Assembly: GCF_012273895.1 (NCBI RefSeq) | Contig: NC_052122.1 | Span: 12,090,001-12,154,000, forward strand | From: Zerene cesonia | Taxonomy: Eukaryota; Arthropoda; Insecta; Lepidoptera; Pieridae | Reading direction: 5' to 3' | DNA: 64,000 nt | Shown: piece after piece, positions 1 through 15,200 of the stretch | How positions within the stretch are numbered: position 1 is the first letter of the stretch | Layout of the letters: every line of letters starts with the position of its first letter | Program-made: the position numbers and the translations under genes | The notes under the pieces: model-generated | Database searches by the model: none | The model's input: the letters and a program-made list of their open reading frames with translations, nothing else | Told to the model about the DNA's origin: nothing

Positions 1-237
1 GTAGTGAACGGCCACGTGCGGTGCGTTGCTAGGCGACGCGCGGGGCTTCGTTCCCACGCCTCCACCCGCGCTCCCCGCCCCGCTGGAGCTGGCTGGTTGC
101 CGCTCGTCAGTCGCGACTTGTGATCGGTCCGTGAGCGTACGACTGCGCTCCCGCATCATTGCACTCAGCCGCACCCGTTGTCGGCGCGCGCTTTTCTCGT
201 TTCACTACCCGACCCGACTAACCCACCAAAACAAGCC
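1..237 (+). promoter_or_regulatory. Imp: Upstream promoter / 5'UTR of Imp isoform A
   Basis: This GC-rich, CpG-rich stretch lies directly upstream of the first Imp coding exon, in an otherwise AT-rich region. I see no TATA box close to the ATG. The sequence just before the start (AAGCCATGG) is a good initiation context. The promoter and 5'UTR roles are inferred from position and composition. The transcription start is not visible and may lie before the window. Confidence 0.5.
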
Positions 238-296
238 ATGGACGGTGACGCGTCCCAAGGTCCTTCCGGAGACGCTTCCCCAACCTACGAGGACAG
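238..296 (+). CDS. Imp: Imp first coding exon A
   Basis: Starts at ATG 238 and encodes 19 residues (MDGDASQGPSGDASPTYED) plus two bases of a serine codon, then a good donor, AG|GTGAGC. The phase matches the common RRM exon at 31625, giving ...YED-S-RSSKVLISG. The short acidic N-terminus replaces the RRM1 region of vertebrate IGF2BPs. Splicing to 31625 would span an intron of about 31 kb, which is plausible because insect Imp genes use distant alternative promoters. Confidence 0.75.
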
Positions 297-3200
297 GTGA
301 GCATTTTCAGCACGGATCATGTCGCATCCACATTCCAAGCGACCATTCCCACGAACGAAATTACGTCATAGGGACGCTATCGCAGTGCAAGCGTAACGTA
401 ACGTTATCGGACTGTAATGAGTTTTAAAAATAGGCCACGGCGTATCAGTGTGACGGCGAATGGTTCGCTATTTGTGAAATGATGAAATCTGTGGTTGAAA
501 TGGCAGTGCCGCGAGGCGCCGGCCGACGAAAATACGGATGAGTCACACGGCAAATATGTCTTATTCCGGTAATTATGGCTAGGGTTTTTCCCGTGGATTG
601 TTTTTCACTTGTAGACAAGTTTTAAAATTGGCACGGGCGTTGTGTATGACGTATGCACGTTGAGAATAAAGCTGATGGGTCAGGGAACTCGGGCCGGTCA
701 CAGGCCGGCCTAGAACTGCACCGAGAAATGTTAACGGTCAAGTGTGGGTTTGCGTTATACAACAATCGAGACTACAGTCAATATTAAACCAAATAAAGGA
801 GTATGCTTTGGATGGATGAATCGCGAAATAAATGTAATAACACGGTCGATCCAACAAATGTCGGTTTTTCGTCGGCACATCAAAGAATCGTGGCGCCAAT
901 GTGCCGCAGTTCTCACGAGGACATCAACGGGTTTTAAATTTTCAAGTATTGTTTTCGTAGCTAAGTATATAATGTTCATCTATATTTTACAGCTCATATA
1001 ACACATTCAAAGTTGAAGAACATAAATGACTGAGCTTTAGCTTTACTTTGTATTTTTTTATGAATCCTAGCTAGACGAAAATCGTTGGAGCCAATTACGA
1101 GACTCAAATTATGTACTAGCTGTGTTGCACGCGGCTTCGCCCTCGTAGAAACGTATTTCTATGAGTATTTTATGTTGCCGCGCCGTTAAAAGATCCCATT
1201 CACTCACTTGAAGTCACTCAAACGTCCAATCCCCAGATATAATATCTTACCATAAATTACACCGTTGCGACGTCAACGGAAAACAAACAATTTTTAACAT
1301 TGACGAAAAAAAGCGCATTTATAAAATTACTCTTATATTGTTAAAACAATACGGTAAACCGTGAAACCCGTTTTTCTTTGCAACTTTGTTACAACTAGTT
1401 CTAACCAGGGGTAGGGCGTTAAAAAGTAGAATATACTTTGTTTTCTAGACAAGACTGTCTTTAACACTACTATTTAGACATATGTTTCTTGTTTCGATCA
1501 GTATTTGTCATAAAAATCTGTCTAAATTACTATGCATACATAAGAAATAGGTTATAAAAGACTTAGGTAACCAGCGCGTTAGATTGACTTAGGAACCATT
1601 TAGGCCTTACAGTGTTTCCCGCTCAAATAAAAACCAATATGGAGAAAAATGAAACGTCTGTCGACTAATTCTACTTAAATTAACAATGGCGTTTAGATAG
1701 AAACAACTAGTTCTATTTAGGGAGAACGGGTTTTAGCTATAACATAGAAACATTGTTTATATGGCAGTTACATCACGTTTCCTCTATTAAAACGTGTTAT
1801 TACTAGGAAAATGACAAGAATTAACTGAGGTTTTATTTAGGTCGTATCAAATATTGTGCCTCTGCGAATGCGTTACCCGCTTTTAACGCTGGTTTAAGGT
1901 GAACGCACACTAATCTTAGTCGAACCAAACGAATAGGATTCTGTATATGTAATGTCATGAAGTGCGAGCCTTGATGCGAGAAGAACCGCAGAAATGATGG
2001 TGAACGCACACTTATCCGACAACGAATCGAAGTCGGTATGCCTCGCATAATATCAAGAATCGGCTACATCGAAAAAAATCGCTTCTATTTTGTTTACGCG
2101 TGTCGCACTGTTATTACATGCGAGTCGTGACGGAACTTGACGAGGTTTGCAGAAATAGTACTTGCGCGTTTCATGTGATTTCATATACCAGAAGCCCATA
2201 ATTCGTTTCGGTCGACACGCTCCGACGCGTTCGGCTAGGATGAGTGTGCCTTCACATTGACAGACCAACTCTCAAGGTGAACGCACACTTATCCTAGTTT
2301 TCTGCAAACCTTGTCAAGATCCATCACAATTCACACGTAATAACAGTGCGACAAGCGAAAAGAAAATAGAAAAGATTTCTTTGATGCGGCGGTCCATTCG
2401 TTTGACGCGTTCGGCTCGGATAAGTGTGCGTTCACCTCTAAACAGTCACAAATACAATATTCAAAAGTATATAAAACGTACAATTCTGTCCAACTATGAA
2501 AAGAAACGAAAAACTATTTATTGTGGGAGTCGAGCACGCTTCGGCACGAATTGGGCCAGCTCGCACTGGGGAAGTACCACACCCCCACAGAAAACCGGCG
2601 TGAAATAGTGGCATGCCACTGTGTTTCGTATGGTGTGTGGGGGAGCCGGAGGCCTGTTTCCTTTTCCTCACCCGTCCCAGTCCATTCCTTCTCTCTAGTC
2701 TAAAAAAAAAACAGAAACAAAAACAAAATTACTAAGAAATTTTATAAAAGAACCAACTAGCTCTCCAATTCCGCTCCGACTTTATAATTTATAATTAAAG
2801 AGAAATAGACAAATTAACTAGAATAAATTATGGCTGCAGTAAGCAATATGGTTAAAAACCGGTGTTAAGCTTTTACTAAGCCTCTCCTGTACATAAAAAA
2901 TAAATTTGCTTCCCCTGAATAGCGCCCGCCAAGGCCGGGAGAATAATGTATGTGATCGAATTCTCCGTGATAATTTCGTCTTTACAAATTATGAACCAAC
3001 GCACAATTTTTATAAACTACCCGAACGCCTAGTAACGTAGTTTTAGTAGGGGAGCCTTAGAGGGGATTTGGGCTTTACTCGAGCGCGTCAGATCTTTATA
3101 CGGGGTCGAAGTAATTAGCAATAGATTCCTTACCTATTGCTAAGTACCTCGTGAAAGTATGAACAGTTAATATTGTGGGTGGGAGCGCTCACTGGTGCCG

Positions 3201-6200
3201 CAGGAAATTAAAAAATCGATAATTCTCTAAGTATAAGCTCAAATCGTCAGATTAGCGAAATTTGCACTTTTTGTGTTGTAGTTAACCCATAATATCTTTA
3301 TCTGACGCGCTCGTATCATTAATCGTAAAAAATATTTACCCTCTCTTCATAGCCTCGAAATTGCTACATGAATCGTAAGAATACTGTATATCTTATTTCA
3401 GGAAAAAAAAGCGTTTCTCCATCTCTCAAATCACACTATAGGACTATGACGACTATGAGACGCTCGACTAAATGCACATTTAGCATCTTGGGCTCCCCTA
3501 CTATTATAATATTTACTAAATCAGAGCATAAGCTTCTTGTAGTCATATTTCGATTAACTTAACTACATATTTGTAGAAAATAGGGGATTATGAATGCTTG
3601 CTTTTAGAAGTCAAAAGAATGGGCGTTTTCCCACCTATATCATAATTTATTTAATAAAAATAATCAATCAGAAGCACTACGTCAATAATAAGTATAGTGT
3701 TGGTCTTTTTATAGGTTTTAAAATTAATATATGTAGAATAAACGAGTTAATACTAACTGACCCTATGAACTATTTTATAATTCAAATGATATTTTGAAAA
3801 ACCTATTAGCGTTTTTGTTAAATGTATTTGAAAACTTCAGGAGACGTTCACTTCTCTTTCGGTATCATAAAAATCGTATCGATTACGTTCAGAACCAAAA
3901 ATGTTTTGGATTTTTACCACAAAGCTGTTTCGAATATGATCCAGTAAGTATCGGAAATCCGTTTCCTTTGCCCAACCTGAACCCACTTTTATTACTTAAA
4001 TAATAATAGCTCCAACACATCGGTGACTCACAAATGTTTGCCTCCATTTTTATTACTAATAAGCCCCATACAGAATTTGGCATCACAGTCATCATGGCTG
4101 TTTGTGCCAAACATAAATACAAGCTGCATACAAGAACCATATGTAGTTTTATATAATTGAACTTTGTCTCACTTTTCACTCAATATCTAAGACATTTTCT
4201 TTTATGCGAAAAGATATAAGATACGTAGAATAACACTCGTCTACTGTCATTTTGTTATGATTAAGATATGAGATTGATTTTTTATGTATTTATACTCACA
4301 ATTCATAAAATTATTAATGGTTTTGTAAGATTTGCCCAAACACGAAACCAAATAACATATATATTTATATCAGGTTTTTTCGGAGAAAATAATATATCGA
4401 AGTAAATAGAGAGGAAAACATGTTACATTTCCATAAACACCTTTTTAAAGCTTTTCTTTTATAATTTTTCAGAGGACAAATCTCTTTTTAAAGAACAGCA
4501 GTAATATAATTGTTCAAAATACGAGATACAAGAAAAACAGCACATCAGTACTTTCGTGATTTAGGCACTTAAAAACATAAATGTTTTCAAAAATATCCCG
4601 GGCGACACAAAAAAACAGAATTGTAGAGCTGAATGAATGATTTCGTATAACGATTACTTCAGTAGGTATAATGCCAGGCTTCTTTATAACAATTCGTTTA
4701 ACTGTTGCATTTCATCGAGCGAAATGAAAATGTATTTGCAGCGATGGGTTTTTCCTATCTCCGTTTAAAAACAAAATAATAAAAGGAGATAGAGCTTTCT
4801 ATTTTCGCCATAGAGATTAGTCCTACATTTCAAGTATGGCTCAACGATATTGAACGTATTTTTTATGACTCCCTGCATGCACGCCGTGGGTCACAATTAC
4901 CAGAGCCAAATGCCCAAATGACCTTTAACATTTATCGAAAAAATTGTTTCATCAAATAAGGTTATACAAATAGAATACATACTTTGTACGAGCGAAGCCC
5001 CTGCGTATGAGGTCTAGTAATCAGCAATATTATTGCAGCAATTTAATGTCACCGGTCACCTCATCCGTATAGAGAATCATTATATGGTTATATTATGGTG
5101 TGCCAAGGTTCTACACGCAAACTACAATTAAGAACGGATTTTGCGACGAAGGACTCTACGGCAAAATTGTTTGACAATTGGTTTATTTTTACGAGGTAAA
5201 AAATGAACAAGATGTGAACAGTTAGTTCGATATCGAAAAAAACTCGGAAGATTAAATAAAATGAAGCCTTAAAACGATGACATAGATAGATTCAATTCTA
5301 GATTCTCATGTACTGGCGTTTACAGCGAATGCTCAAAGTGCTAGCTGCTCGGTTTTAACTCGCAATATAAAGGACAAAATTAATTATCCAACTTGGCTCT
5401 ACCTAGCTTTTTGCATTTAATTTACTGTTTCAATTGAAATTCATGAATATAACTGTGCAGGACGTGGACACCAAATAAGGTTAAATTGAACTATTGAAGT
5501 AAGCCCCTTCGTACACCATGCTACGCCAATCTCCGATACTTTATTGTATGCTGCAAGTATCAAGTCGCGAGCGTCGAGTAGCGCACGGTCCGTACACACG
5601 ACTCTGAATCGCAAGATGCTTATTGCCTATTTAGTCACAAAGAGAGGTATTATTTGAATAAGCGGTTAAACAGATCACGTTTTTACAAAACGTGTGAAAC
5701 AAGTGACGATTAACCTATAATTTTATACTACCTGTAATCTTCTTATCAGAATATTCCCTAAAGCTATAATAATATTTAAAAAAGTATTCCACTCCGCCTC
5801 AGAAACAAATTTAATATTCAATCATTGCTTCGCCTTCTTGGAAGCCGCTGAGACTTGTGTAGCTGGTAGCGTGCGACAGTCGCGACGCGGCTTGTGTACG
5901 GACCTCAATGAATTTGTACTGCGGTAGTTGCTGGAGGGCTAGAACCGTTGAGTTTTGAAAATTTCAGTAGTTTTTGTACGAAGTGCCTAATGAGGTGTTT
6001 TGAATTAAACTTCCAGAACTTCTTCTGTACTTAATGTATGAGTGTAAATCATAATAAAATAAATAACCAAAGACAAACGGATTTTGATTATTGTTCGTAT
6101 GCTCAGTTAGTCAGTCATTGAATTGAACTACATATACTAACGTTCTTCTGACAGCTTTAGCAAGATGGGTGGTCTATTTGACAGACCATGTCCGATCCGA

Positions 6201-9200
6201 CCGAATACGATAGGTTTTAAATGCAAATAGCATTTAGTACCCGACACAACAAAATACAAAAATCATCATGTATATTATATGTATACGTATTGCATGAAAC
6301 TGATTAGAACTTTTTGTCTGTTCCCATTTCTCAATAAAAAATTCGATTGAAATATCTCATTCATTGTATGGGCAATGTTGAAGAACTGTAGAAATCGTCA
6401 CATTCATTCATTAATCTTCAATATTTTTAATTTTAAATAGAGCTGTAGATAAGAAGCATTCCGATACTCAAGACACAACAACGTAAAGCGCTGTATCACC
6501 CGCGACACTGGTAGTGTGGAATATTTAACCTTTGCCTTATGCGATAACTTTATTTGTCGTTCATTAAGTGAATCAACATTTCAATGTTTGGTTGAAAATG
6601 TTATCGCTTGGTTTCTTTTCGCTGGTTAGTTCCCCGTAGAAATGTGTTATCAGGAATGAGTGTTGGTTCATACACGTAATTGTAAAGCAAATATCGAGTC
6701 TGCATTACAAATACGTAAAAATTCGAATCTTCTTTCTTACCCGAACACTAATTCGTCATTTTAATAGATTAATGACGTCAATGGTTCTTACTAAGGCCCA
6801 GCGTGGCCCCTTTCTACATATTAGCCTATAGCAGTCGCAATCACGAACCGTTGTAAGGGTGAAAGAATTATTCAAATCAGTTCAGTGTTTGCTAAGATTA
6901 GCGTGTTCAAACAGACGCTATTAATTATTGTCGCTGTAGGTTTAATTAAAAATTAATCATTTACTGTCGCTGAACAAGTTACGAAGCTGTCCGCCCGATA
7001 CATGGTCTGGGTGACAGCTCGATCTGAAGTTAAAACAGAGCGAGCCAGCGGAGACGCCGCCGCAACTGAAGGCTAGTTAGAGCAATAAACATACGAATGT
7101 TTCTGTGAGTTGCAATTCAATCTTCTCGGCGGCGGCTTATATTTTATTTCATCATCATCATCATCATCATTTATTATTTAGTTATAGTAAAACTACAGTG
7201 TTGTGTATAATAATAGTACAGTGATGGGAATAACTGTGGTATAACTCAATGAATGAGGAATACATTTCAAATTACAAAGATTGCAAACTACTCAATCTAT
7301 GATAATAATCATATTAATATTTCATAAATTCTATGGACGTACGTTGTCATGGTCCTATCGTCTATGTGAGCCTTTGTCCTCTTTCATTAAAAAATTAAAT
7401 TAAAAACGGAATTGTTAGGACGACAAAGAATCGGCGTTATACGTTATTAGACCTTTGACTAAATACGTGTTGTCTCCCCATATGGTTTTTTTATTCTTTT
7501 GATATTTCCTGCCCTCTTTGTGTAGTTAATAATTTTCGAGTTTAATTAAATCTGGTGAAAAACCAATCAATCTCATTTTTCTTCTCTTTTTTTAGCATCT
7601 GAAAAATGTGCAATTGCAATATTACGCATTACGCTTAATAAAAAAATACTTCCTTTGACTGATCGAGGGGAGTGAGTTGTTGGCATATTGATAATTATTT
7701 AACCCCTTGTCTGGTGCTCTTTTTTTTCCAGGAATTCCAAAAAATTTAACTCTCTGTCTGTGCTTTGCCCTTTATCTAACTCGTATTCTATTGTTTGAGG
7801 AAGTCTAATTAATATTCGTTTATTATCAAAATAGTTGCCTTTATAGCTTTAAGACTAGTTCAAATAGCTTTTGGAGTATGATTAATTTATATTAGAATGA
7901 ATGAGCGATTGCGAAAAATAGATTATACAACAGAAAAAGTGAAAAAAAATGCAAAAAGGAAAAATTAATCATGGTCTATCTGAGGTCGCGTAAAAGTTGA
8001 GGGAGGTTGTTTAAAAGTTCTACCGAAAAAAGCTCTGTGAATTATATATATTATATAAGTTATAGGTAATTAAAACTTTTATACACTATAACGCTTTTTT
8101 TACAGTTCCTCAAATAACCAAGTTTTTATTTATCTTTTCTTGTATCTTATTAAAACTTGCTTTTAAATATCCTAAACGTACCTAGCAAATATTTAATTGT
8201 AAATTATCGAGCTTTTTGGATGTTGTCAAAATAAAGGAGAAACTGTGGTAACTAGTGTACACTATCGCGGCCCTCGTGGCTGATTATGGGGACCTGTTAC
8301 ATACATTATACATACTTCATTATTATAAAGTATACCCTCCCCAATTTTCTTACCCTCTGATTACCGCAATGCCGGTACATTCATTTTTAATAGACGAGGC
8401 TGAACGTGACTTGTATGTATGGGTGATTCATTTTTTATTTGTATGAAACTTGTTTGTTTGATAGGATTTAATTCAATTTTTTGATGTTATCAAAAGTGAG
8501 AACATTGTGTGCTAGTAGAAAAATGGTTAGGTAGGTGATGAGTATGAGTAGAGAAGCCTCAAGATGGGCGTGGAACCATGAGCATATGATATCGGTTAGG
8601 TCGGTGCCGGCTGAATCGTAAAGCGGACAATTTGCATGTGCCGGTCGGTGATACTTGTCACTGGCGAGTGTCGTCTATTGCATTTACAATTCATTGTTTG
8701 CTGCCGGCGACTCGGAAAGCATTTGTTCATTTTCCGAGTCTTCGTAACTATATTTGTAACAAGGTACGTCGTGGCTTAATTACAGACCACCGTCGACAGC
8801 ACGCCATGCATAATTGTTGTCTACTACACAACACATAATATAGTACCTTTGAAGATTTTTGTATAAAAAAAAAATAGGTGAGCGAGCAAGTTGTTGTAGT
8901 TGTTAGTTTGACAGTCAGGAACCGCCGCGCCAGAATCGACGCTAGGCTGTTTCCCATTGAAGTCGAAACAAACTAAGCAAGGACTGTTTGAATGTGCGCG
9001 TATTATATATAGGCTTTTTTAGATATTTTAAAATTAGTTCTAGTTTTGTGCAATTTTACTCAATACCCGGTCACATAAAATTTTTATAATTAAAATTTAT
9101 ATCGTAGTCCAGCTGAATTTCGATGGAGCGAAATTTAAATAATTTGAAACAACGGGAACCAGTAATATTTTCAAGACCCATCGCCTTTTGTGTTGTAGGC

Positions 9201-12200
9201 ACTAGTAGCGATTCTAGATAAAAACTTGGTAAGAAAACTCGGAGCACTAGTACGAACGGTGTGCGATGTGCTTTAACATCGATTTGTACAGTTAGGCGTC
9301 TTTCCGAAAGGTTTGGCCCGACGACGTGTAAGAAAACATAACGGATTACTGGACGCGTCATGCGAGTGTATGTGAGCGCATCTTTTGTCAGTGAGCGGTG
9401 AAAGGGGTGGCCAGGTGTAAGGTGTGGGAGCAGCGGGCGCGTGCCGCCCGGCCCGCCCGGCCCGCGTGGCGAGCGCTTTGAGACGAACAAACACAACTTT
9501 CTTCCGTTGTGCACTTTCTCCTGATCGGGGAGTGCACCCTTTATTTACGATTGAATTATTGCGGAGGCTTTGTCCTATCGCCCTATACACGAGCACGCGC
9601 TGCTCGAATCGAAATGTTTACGTGGACGGCTCCGGTCGAGCTTTTTTGTGCTTCGTACACGGCTACTTTTATTTCAACGATGATAATTTCCATTATTATC
9701 TAGCTAGGTTGTACTGCTGTCTTGTCGTTTGACTCGGTTTGATTTAGAATTAAGAATTGATGTCTAAAATGCCTAGCGTGACTGCCTGAATCACCGCCCC
9801 TCGGCACCACTGTAAATATTTGAACAGTTTATTTACGAAACGACGTTATGTAAAGGGGTGAGAATCGCAGGGATATCGTACTAAAGAGTAATCTTTTAAG
9901 GTAAAGAAATATTAATATAATTTTGTCTCTACAGTTGTTTTCTGCTCATTAAGTATTCTGATGTAGGGTTAGGTCCCTTCAGATTTTATCGACAGGAAGA
10001 GGGGCTAAATGAACTTACCGACAACCGTCGTAGTAATATAACGTAAAGGTTTAAAAGAATTTAGTCCATGTACTTGGCCGTTGTTTTTTTTTATATACAT
10101 ACCTTTGCGGAGTTATGAAAGCTGTCATCTTTTTTAATATAATTTATCAGTGAAATTTTAGCATTGTCCACTGTTCCTTCAGAATTTTAGTCACTGGGGA
10201 ACATATTATGTCGAGGCCAGTTTTGGATCTTTTGGTATAGATTAAAAAATTGTTCAGTGTCGTTAAAAAATATTTCCCAAACTTAAACACTCGGCACAAC
10301 AAAAATGTGGAAAAAAATTACAATGCATTTTATTTAACAGACTCAATAATTCTCAACGCTTATTTTACTGAACTTTATAGAGAGCTCAGATGGGAAGTGC
10401 AGCCCACGGCAGCTATAGCGACGATCATTATTACGTGGCAACGGTCATAACGGCTTAGAGGCGGTAGTCACAACACGGCTGTGCGGGGCTCGGGTGACAG
10501 GCGTGCGACAAAGTGACAATACGCAATAAATCCATGAACGCTAAATAAACGAGACGGTGTCCGTCGCCCGCCACCCTGTGACGCGGAACGTTCCCAGCTC
10601 TTGAACCAGCGATAGCGGACAAGCGGAACATTAAATGAAGGAATATCCAATTTGGTTGTACCAGTCGTCTAATGTAGCCAAAAACATCGCGGGGGGCGGG
10701 GGGGCATACACTTCACACGAATCTTCGCGCGCTAATCGCTTGACAACCCTTAAGATATAAAAAAATTCTTCTCTTAAATTTTAAAACAGTTCGATCATGA
10801 GAATTGAGACGGCATTAGAGCCCGCGGCCTTTTTTCTGTTATTTGAAATTTAAATTCAACAAAGGCCGGGTTCAATCGATACAATATTGTAATTACCTGT
10901 TGAAATAACACAAAAAGCGGCCAGTGATCACACACACATGCGTAGCGACTCGCGTCATTGTAGTAGTGCAACCAATTCTCGCGGTTGTACGAATTTTTTG
11001 TCTTTGTTTCGTTCATCTCTACCCATGAGCTAGGTAGAAGTCCCTAGTCCCGACCCTGACCGTGAACTCGTCCGCTTAGCTCCAAACAGAACGGTGCATT
11101 TTAATAATCCGCTATTTGGCGATTTTCCAAATACTTTGGCACAGTTTATAGGCAAACTGGAGCGAAACGTCCTAGCGTAAGCCGTAACACATCGCTTAAC
11201 TTTGTCTGTCATTTAAGAAAGAATAAAAATTCTTGACTTGCCTAATTCTTAGTTATAGGTAACCTAGATAATGTAACTCAAACTAAAATATTTATTTATC
11301 CAGCTAGACTACGCTTAGAAGTGCTTTTGAATCGTCAAAAATAAAATAAAAAAAACACTAGTACAAGCGTGGACTTCCTTACAGTAAGTTAATACATATT
11401 AAATAATACGGAATGGGGATTCGGAAATGTAGAAAGTGCTAACCGCTGTTTGAAGCCGCTGAAAGACTTTTGATTAAGGTTGTAATCCAGTGAGGTTATT
11501 TTTTCCTTAATTACTTGGATTACGATTTAACTTTACAAAGGGGATACGCTAATCGCCTGCTAGATTCATAGAATTAAAGTTGTATAACAATAATTACGTT
11601 TTTGGATAATACAAAATAATAATATACTTTTTTTTATTAATAAATCGTGTTATAAATAAATATACCAGACGAATATGTGCGATACACTCTATATCAATAT
11701 TGCATTTCAATATATTGTTAATATCCAGTACGGATGTAAATTAATCGATTCACTGAATGTGGAGCGCATTCACGACGGGAGTCTGAAAGTTTACGATAAT
11801 TTCCGGTATCAAGTCAGAGAAAAAAGTTTGACGTCTAGTCTTAACTAATATACTCGCTCGTTCTTGTTTGTGACTCGCCTGCTTGCCTGCCAATATATCT
11901 GTTGTTCCAACCAGTTTCCGCAAATTAGAATTCACCCCTAATTTTCTTCTATTTTACCGCTAAAAGTAATAGGAACAGAGCTTAAAGTCTATAAGCTATA
12001 CATTTATTACAATAATATATCTATAACTTTTTCCAGCATATTGGAACTTTAGGAGATAAATAGGAGCTTATGCTTCCTATAAAAACATTAATCCAGGCAG
12101 CCACTTGACCACCAGAATACTCGTTATAGCATTCTGTGATATGCTCGGTGTCAGATTGCACATCTGAGCAATGGCTTATATCGCGACTGATACCACCGCC

Positions 12201-15200
12201 CGTCGACCACCTGCTATGCGCGGCCTAGCGATATCCAATTGTATATCGAAAAGATTTTATGAGAACAGCATATTTGACTATGCATAATAGCATCATAATA
12301 ATTACTATGTTCTAAAGCTACAAAATTTCTGAAGTTATAAATTCATTTTCTGTGTTGGGGTTACTGCATCCGTACGTCCGTTGGTGGAAGTGATAGTAAA
12401 TCCGGTAAACCACTAATTGAAAAGGAATTGTTATTCATTTGTTAACAAAAAATGAGTCATTAAATTCTTTTAAAAATCACCATCTTAAACGGAATATGCT
12501 ATTTTTATGAAATTACTAGCTGCGCCCCGCGGTTTCACCCGCGTAAGTCCGTATCCCGTAGGAATATCGGGATAAAAAATAGATGTTGGCCGATTCTCAG
12601 ACCTACCCAATATGCTTACCAAATTTCAGAGGAATCGGTCAAGCCGTTTCGGAGGAGTATGGCAACGAAAACTGTGACACGAGAATTTTATATATATAGA
12701 TTAAATGATCTCTTTTTTATGTGCATATAAAGAGTCGATTCCAAAAAGTTATCTATGTGTCACGTGCAAAATAAATAAAAATGACGGTCATTTGCGTGCT
12801 CTCCACGCGAATTAATTGAAGCAAGTGGCGCGCTCCAGACGAGCATTTCCTCTGCGTTCATTGACTCCGGGGCATGCCCGCGGACGCAGCACGCACTCCA
12901 CAACATTGGCTTAGATTTCTGCTCAAACAAAACCAAGACCCGGTGCTAGAAGCTACGACTTAAACTGTTCATCACTGAACGCTAATGCTTCTTGCGAATA
13001 TCATTCCTATGCTCATCCGGATAGAGTCGCAATTTGGTTTTTCAGCACAAAAAAATAGACGTTCGGCGTGTAGCGAACTGTCTGCCAGCAAAATGCCCCC
13101 TTTTGTTGAGGAGTTTATTTTAATTACAAGGTAAACGACAAGTGTTGCGCTCTTGGTTAATGCCATAGCCCATTTAGTTGGTCCTTTTTTGAGTTCACGT
13201 TGATTGAGGTTCTAGTCTGCTCGTGTATAGATGATGAATCTATAAAAAACCTCAAATATGTAAATAGGGAATATGAGCCAGTCGGGATTTAACTTCAATT
13301 TTACTGTTTGACAATGAATAGGCAATATTTATCTTTTATACTTAAATGGTACACGGAGGTTTGCGTGTGCACTGCGCCCAGTGTTGCGAATGCTTTAGAA
13401 GACATTTGTGTGTTTCTATTGCCTTTATTTTTATGGCTAATGGATCGCTTTCGCCCAGTAGGAATTGATTTGAAAGAAAGAAGGATGTATTTATTTGAAT
13501 TCTTAAAATTACAATATGAACAAAACAATGTAACTTCGTTTTGGAATTAAAAGATTTTATTCATTTTATCTATGTTGTATAGTATACATTTTCCTGCGTT
13601 GGTTAAATACAAGAAAAAATATTTAATGCACTTGAATGGAGAAGCGAGAGTAAGAAAATAACGATCTTGGAAAGTTTTAATTGAATACGCTTGAAAATAT
13701 ACCCGTAGACTATATAGTACATATATTTACAGCATGCAATTTGTATTTTAATGAAACGGGAAATGAAGCTCGAGCGAGCACTACGATCAATGGTTAATTA
13801 TAGTAAGTAAAGTCGACGCATTGGGGACTACGCCGTAACGAACAAACTTATTAGTACAGCTGTAAGTGCAGTACAAATGTATTTAAAAACTACTTCAGAA
13901 AAATTATTTTAACTGAGAAATATTCGTGTTTATATTTGCTCTACTTTTCACTTTTTACAGAAATTTACTCTATTATCTTACTACAATACGCTACAGGGGT
14001 CTAAATTAGTTGTAAAAAATAATAAGGAATTCTGCATTGTTGACAAATGCAGATGAATGTTCAGCAACGAGTCGATCAGGGATATCCAGTAAGGGTTAGT
14101 CAGAGGTCACGCTCGGCTCGACAGCCCAGCTGACAGTGCTGCGGCCTGCGTGCATGTAGCGTGCTGTACCACCTGTTGGTGTGTGCTTCGCGGTTTCCTT
14201 TTTTGTTCAACAGCTTTCATTGCATAATAATTAAAACCGATATAACCATTATTTGGCATAATAATTCATTTTCAAATAGTCGTAATTTTTTCGGATTGCA
14301 TTCCATTTAACGTAGTGGGTCACGACCCATTCCATCCCCTCGTATGTAATTTAGAAAGCTTTAGCTCTGTGAAGCGATCGTATTTTTTAATGTATTTTTG
14401 GAAGGCTTTATCGCAAAGCGATGCGAAAAATACTATTACGAATACTAATATTACGACAATGTGTTTTTGTCGGGTAAATACAATATAAACGCAGTGCAGT
14501 GGAACGCAGGTGACAGTCGTTTTAATGGAAAGGTCAAATTTCGATAACCTCTTAGTACTTTGCCTTTCCCTACAAATGGTAAACCTGCAATAGATAGTCT
14601 CCTCGTTCTTGTAAACAAATAAAGAATGAGATTCATAAATGCAAAATAAATAGGGAGTAAGGACTGATCAAGGTCGGTTATCCTTCGAGGAAAGAATCTT
14701 TTATCCGTTGACCAAAACAAATAATTTATTAATGGTAATTTGACTATTATATTTTATAACTCTATTATTATTTTTAAGTGTTTTTTTTTTATCGCTAGAA
14801 GATAAAATTATTGCTTTAATAAAAAACTGTAAGGTACGAGTAAATAAGATAACAAGATTTCGGTACAAGTAATTGGCTAATTGCGAATGACGTTATTATA
14901 TTCACGGCTTCGCGTATGAAATTCAGGCTTAGCCGGGGTCAGGGGTCATCGTACGTGGTCGCTCCAATCGTGGAGCCTAATAGTTGGCGTGCCTGAGTGG
15001 CGGGAGGGGCCACCCACCCGATTGGATGCGGCGGCGCGCAGGGTGCAGCGAAGGCTGTATGCACTCCGCCCAGCTGCCTCACACCCTACGCGCAGAATCC
15101 ATTTAAGTTATACGACAGCGCCCTGAGAGGCTGCTGGAAACCCGATCTGTCTCGCCACGTAGCTTAGCTGGTGACAGGTGCATGATAATTACGGCTTTAT

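Noticed and set aside
26..427. 133-codon plus-strand open frame overlapping the first Imp exon
   Set aside because: It runs in a different frame from the phase-matched ATG at 238 and crosses the splice donor at 297. Its composition reflects GC-rich 5'UTR.
9071..9732. Overlapping frames of up to 147 codons on both strands
   Set aside because: A GC-rich non-coding patch in an intron. There are no splice sites in agreeing phase and no recognisable domain.
13308..13550. 80-codon plus frame with a hydrophobic stretch
   Set aside because: It overlaps a similar-length frame on the other strand, lacks convincing splice context and a poly(A) signal, and matches no family I know.
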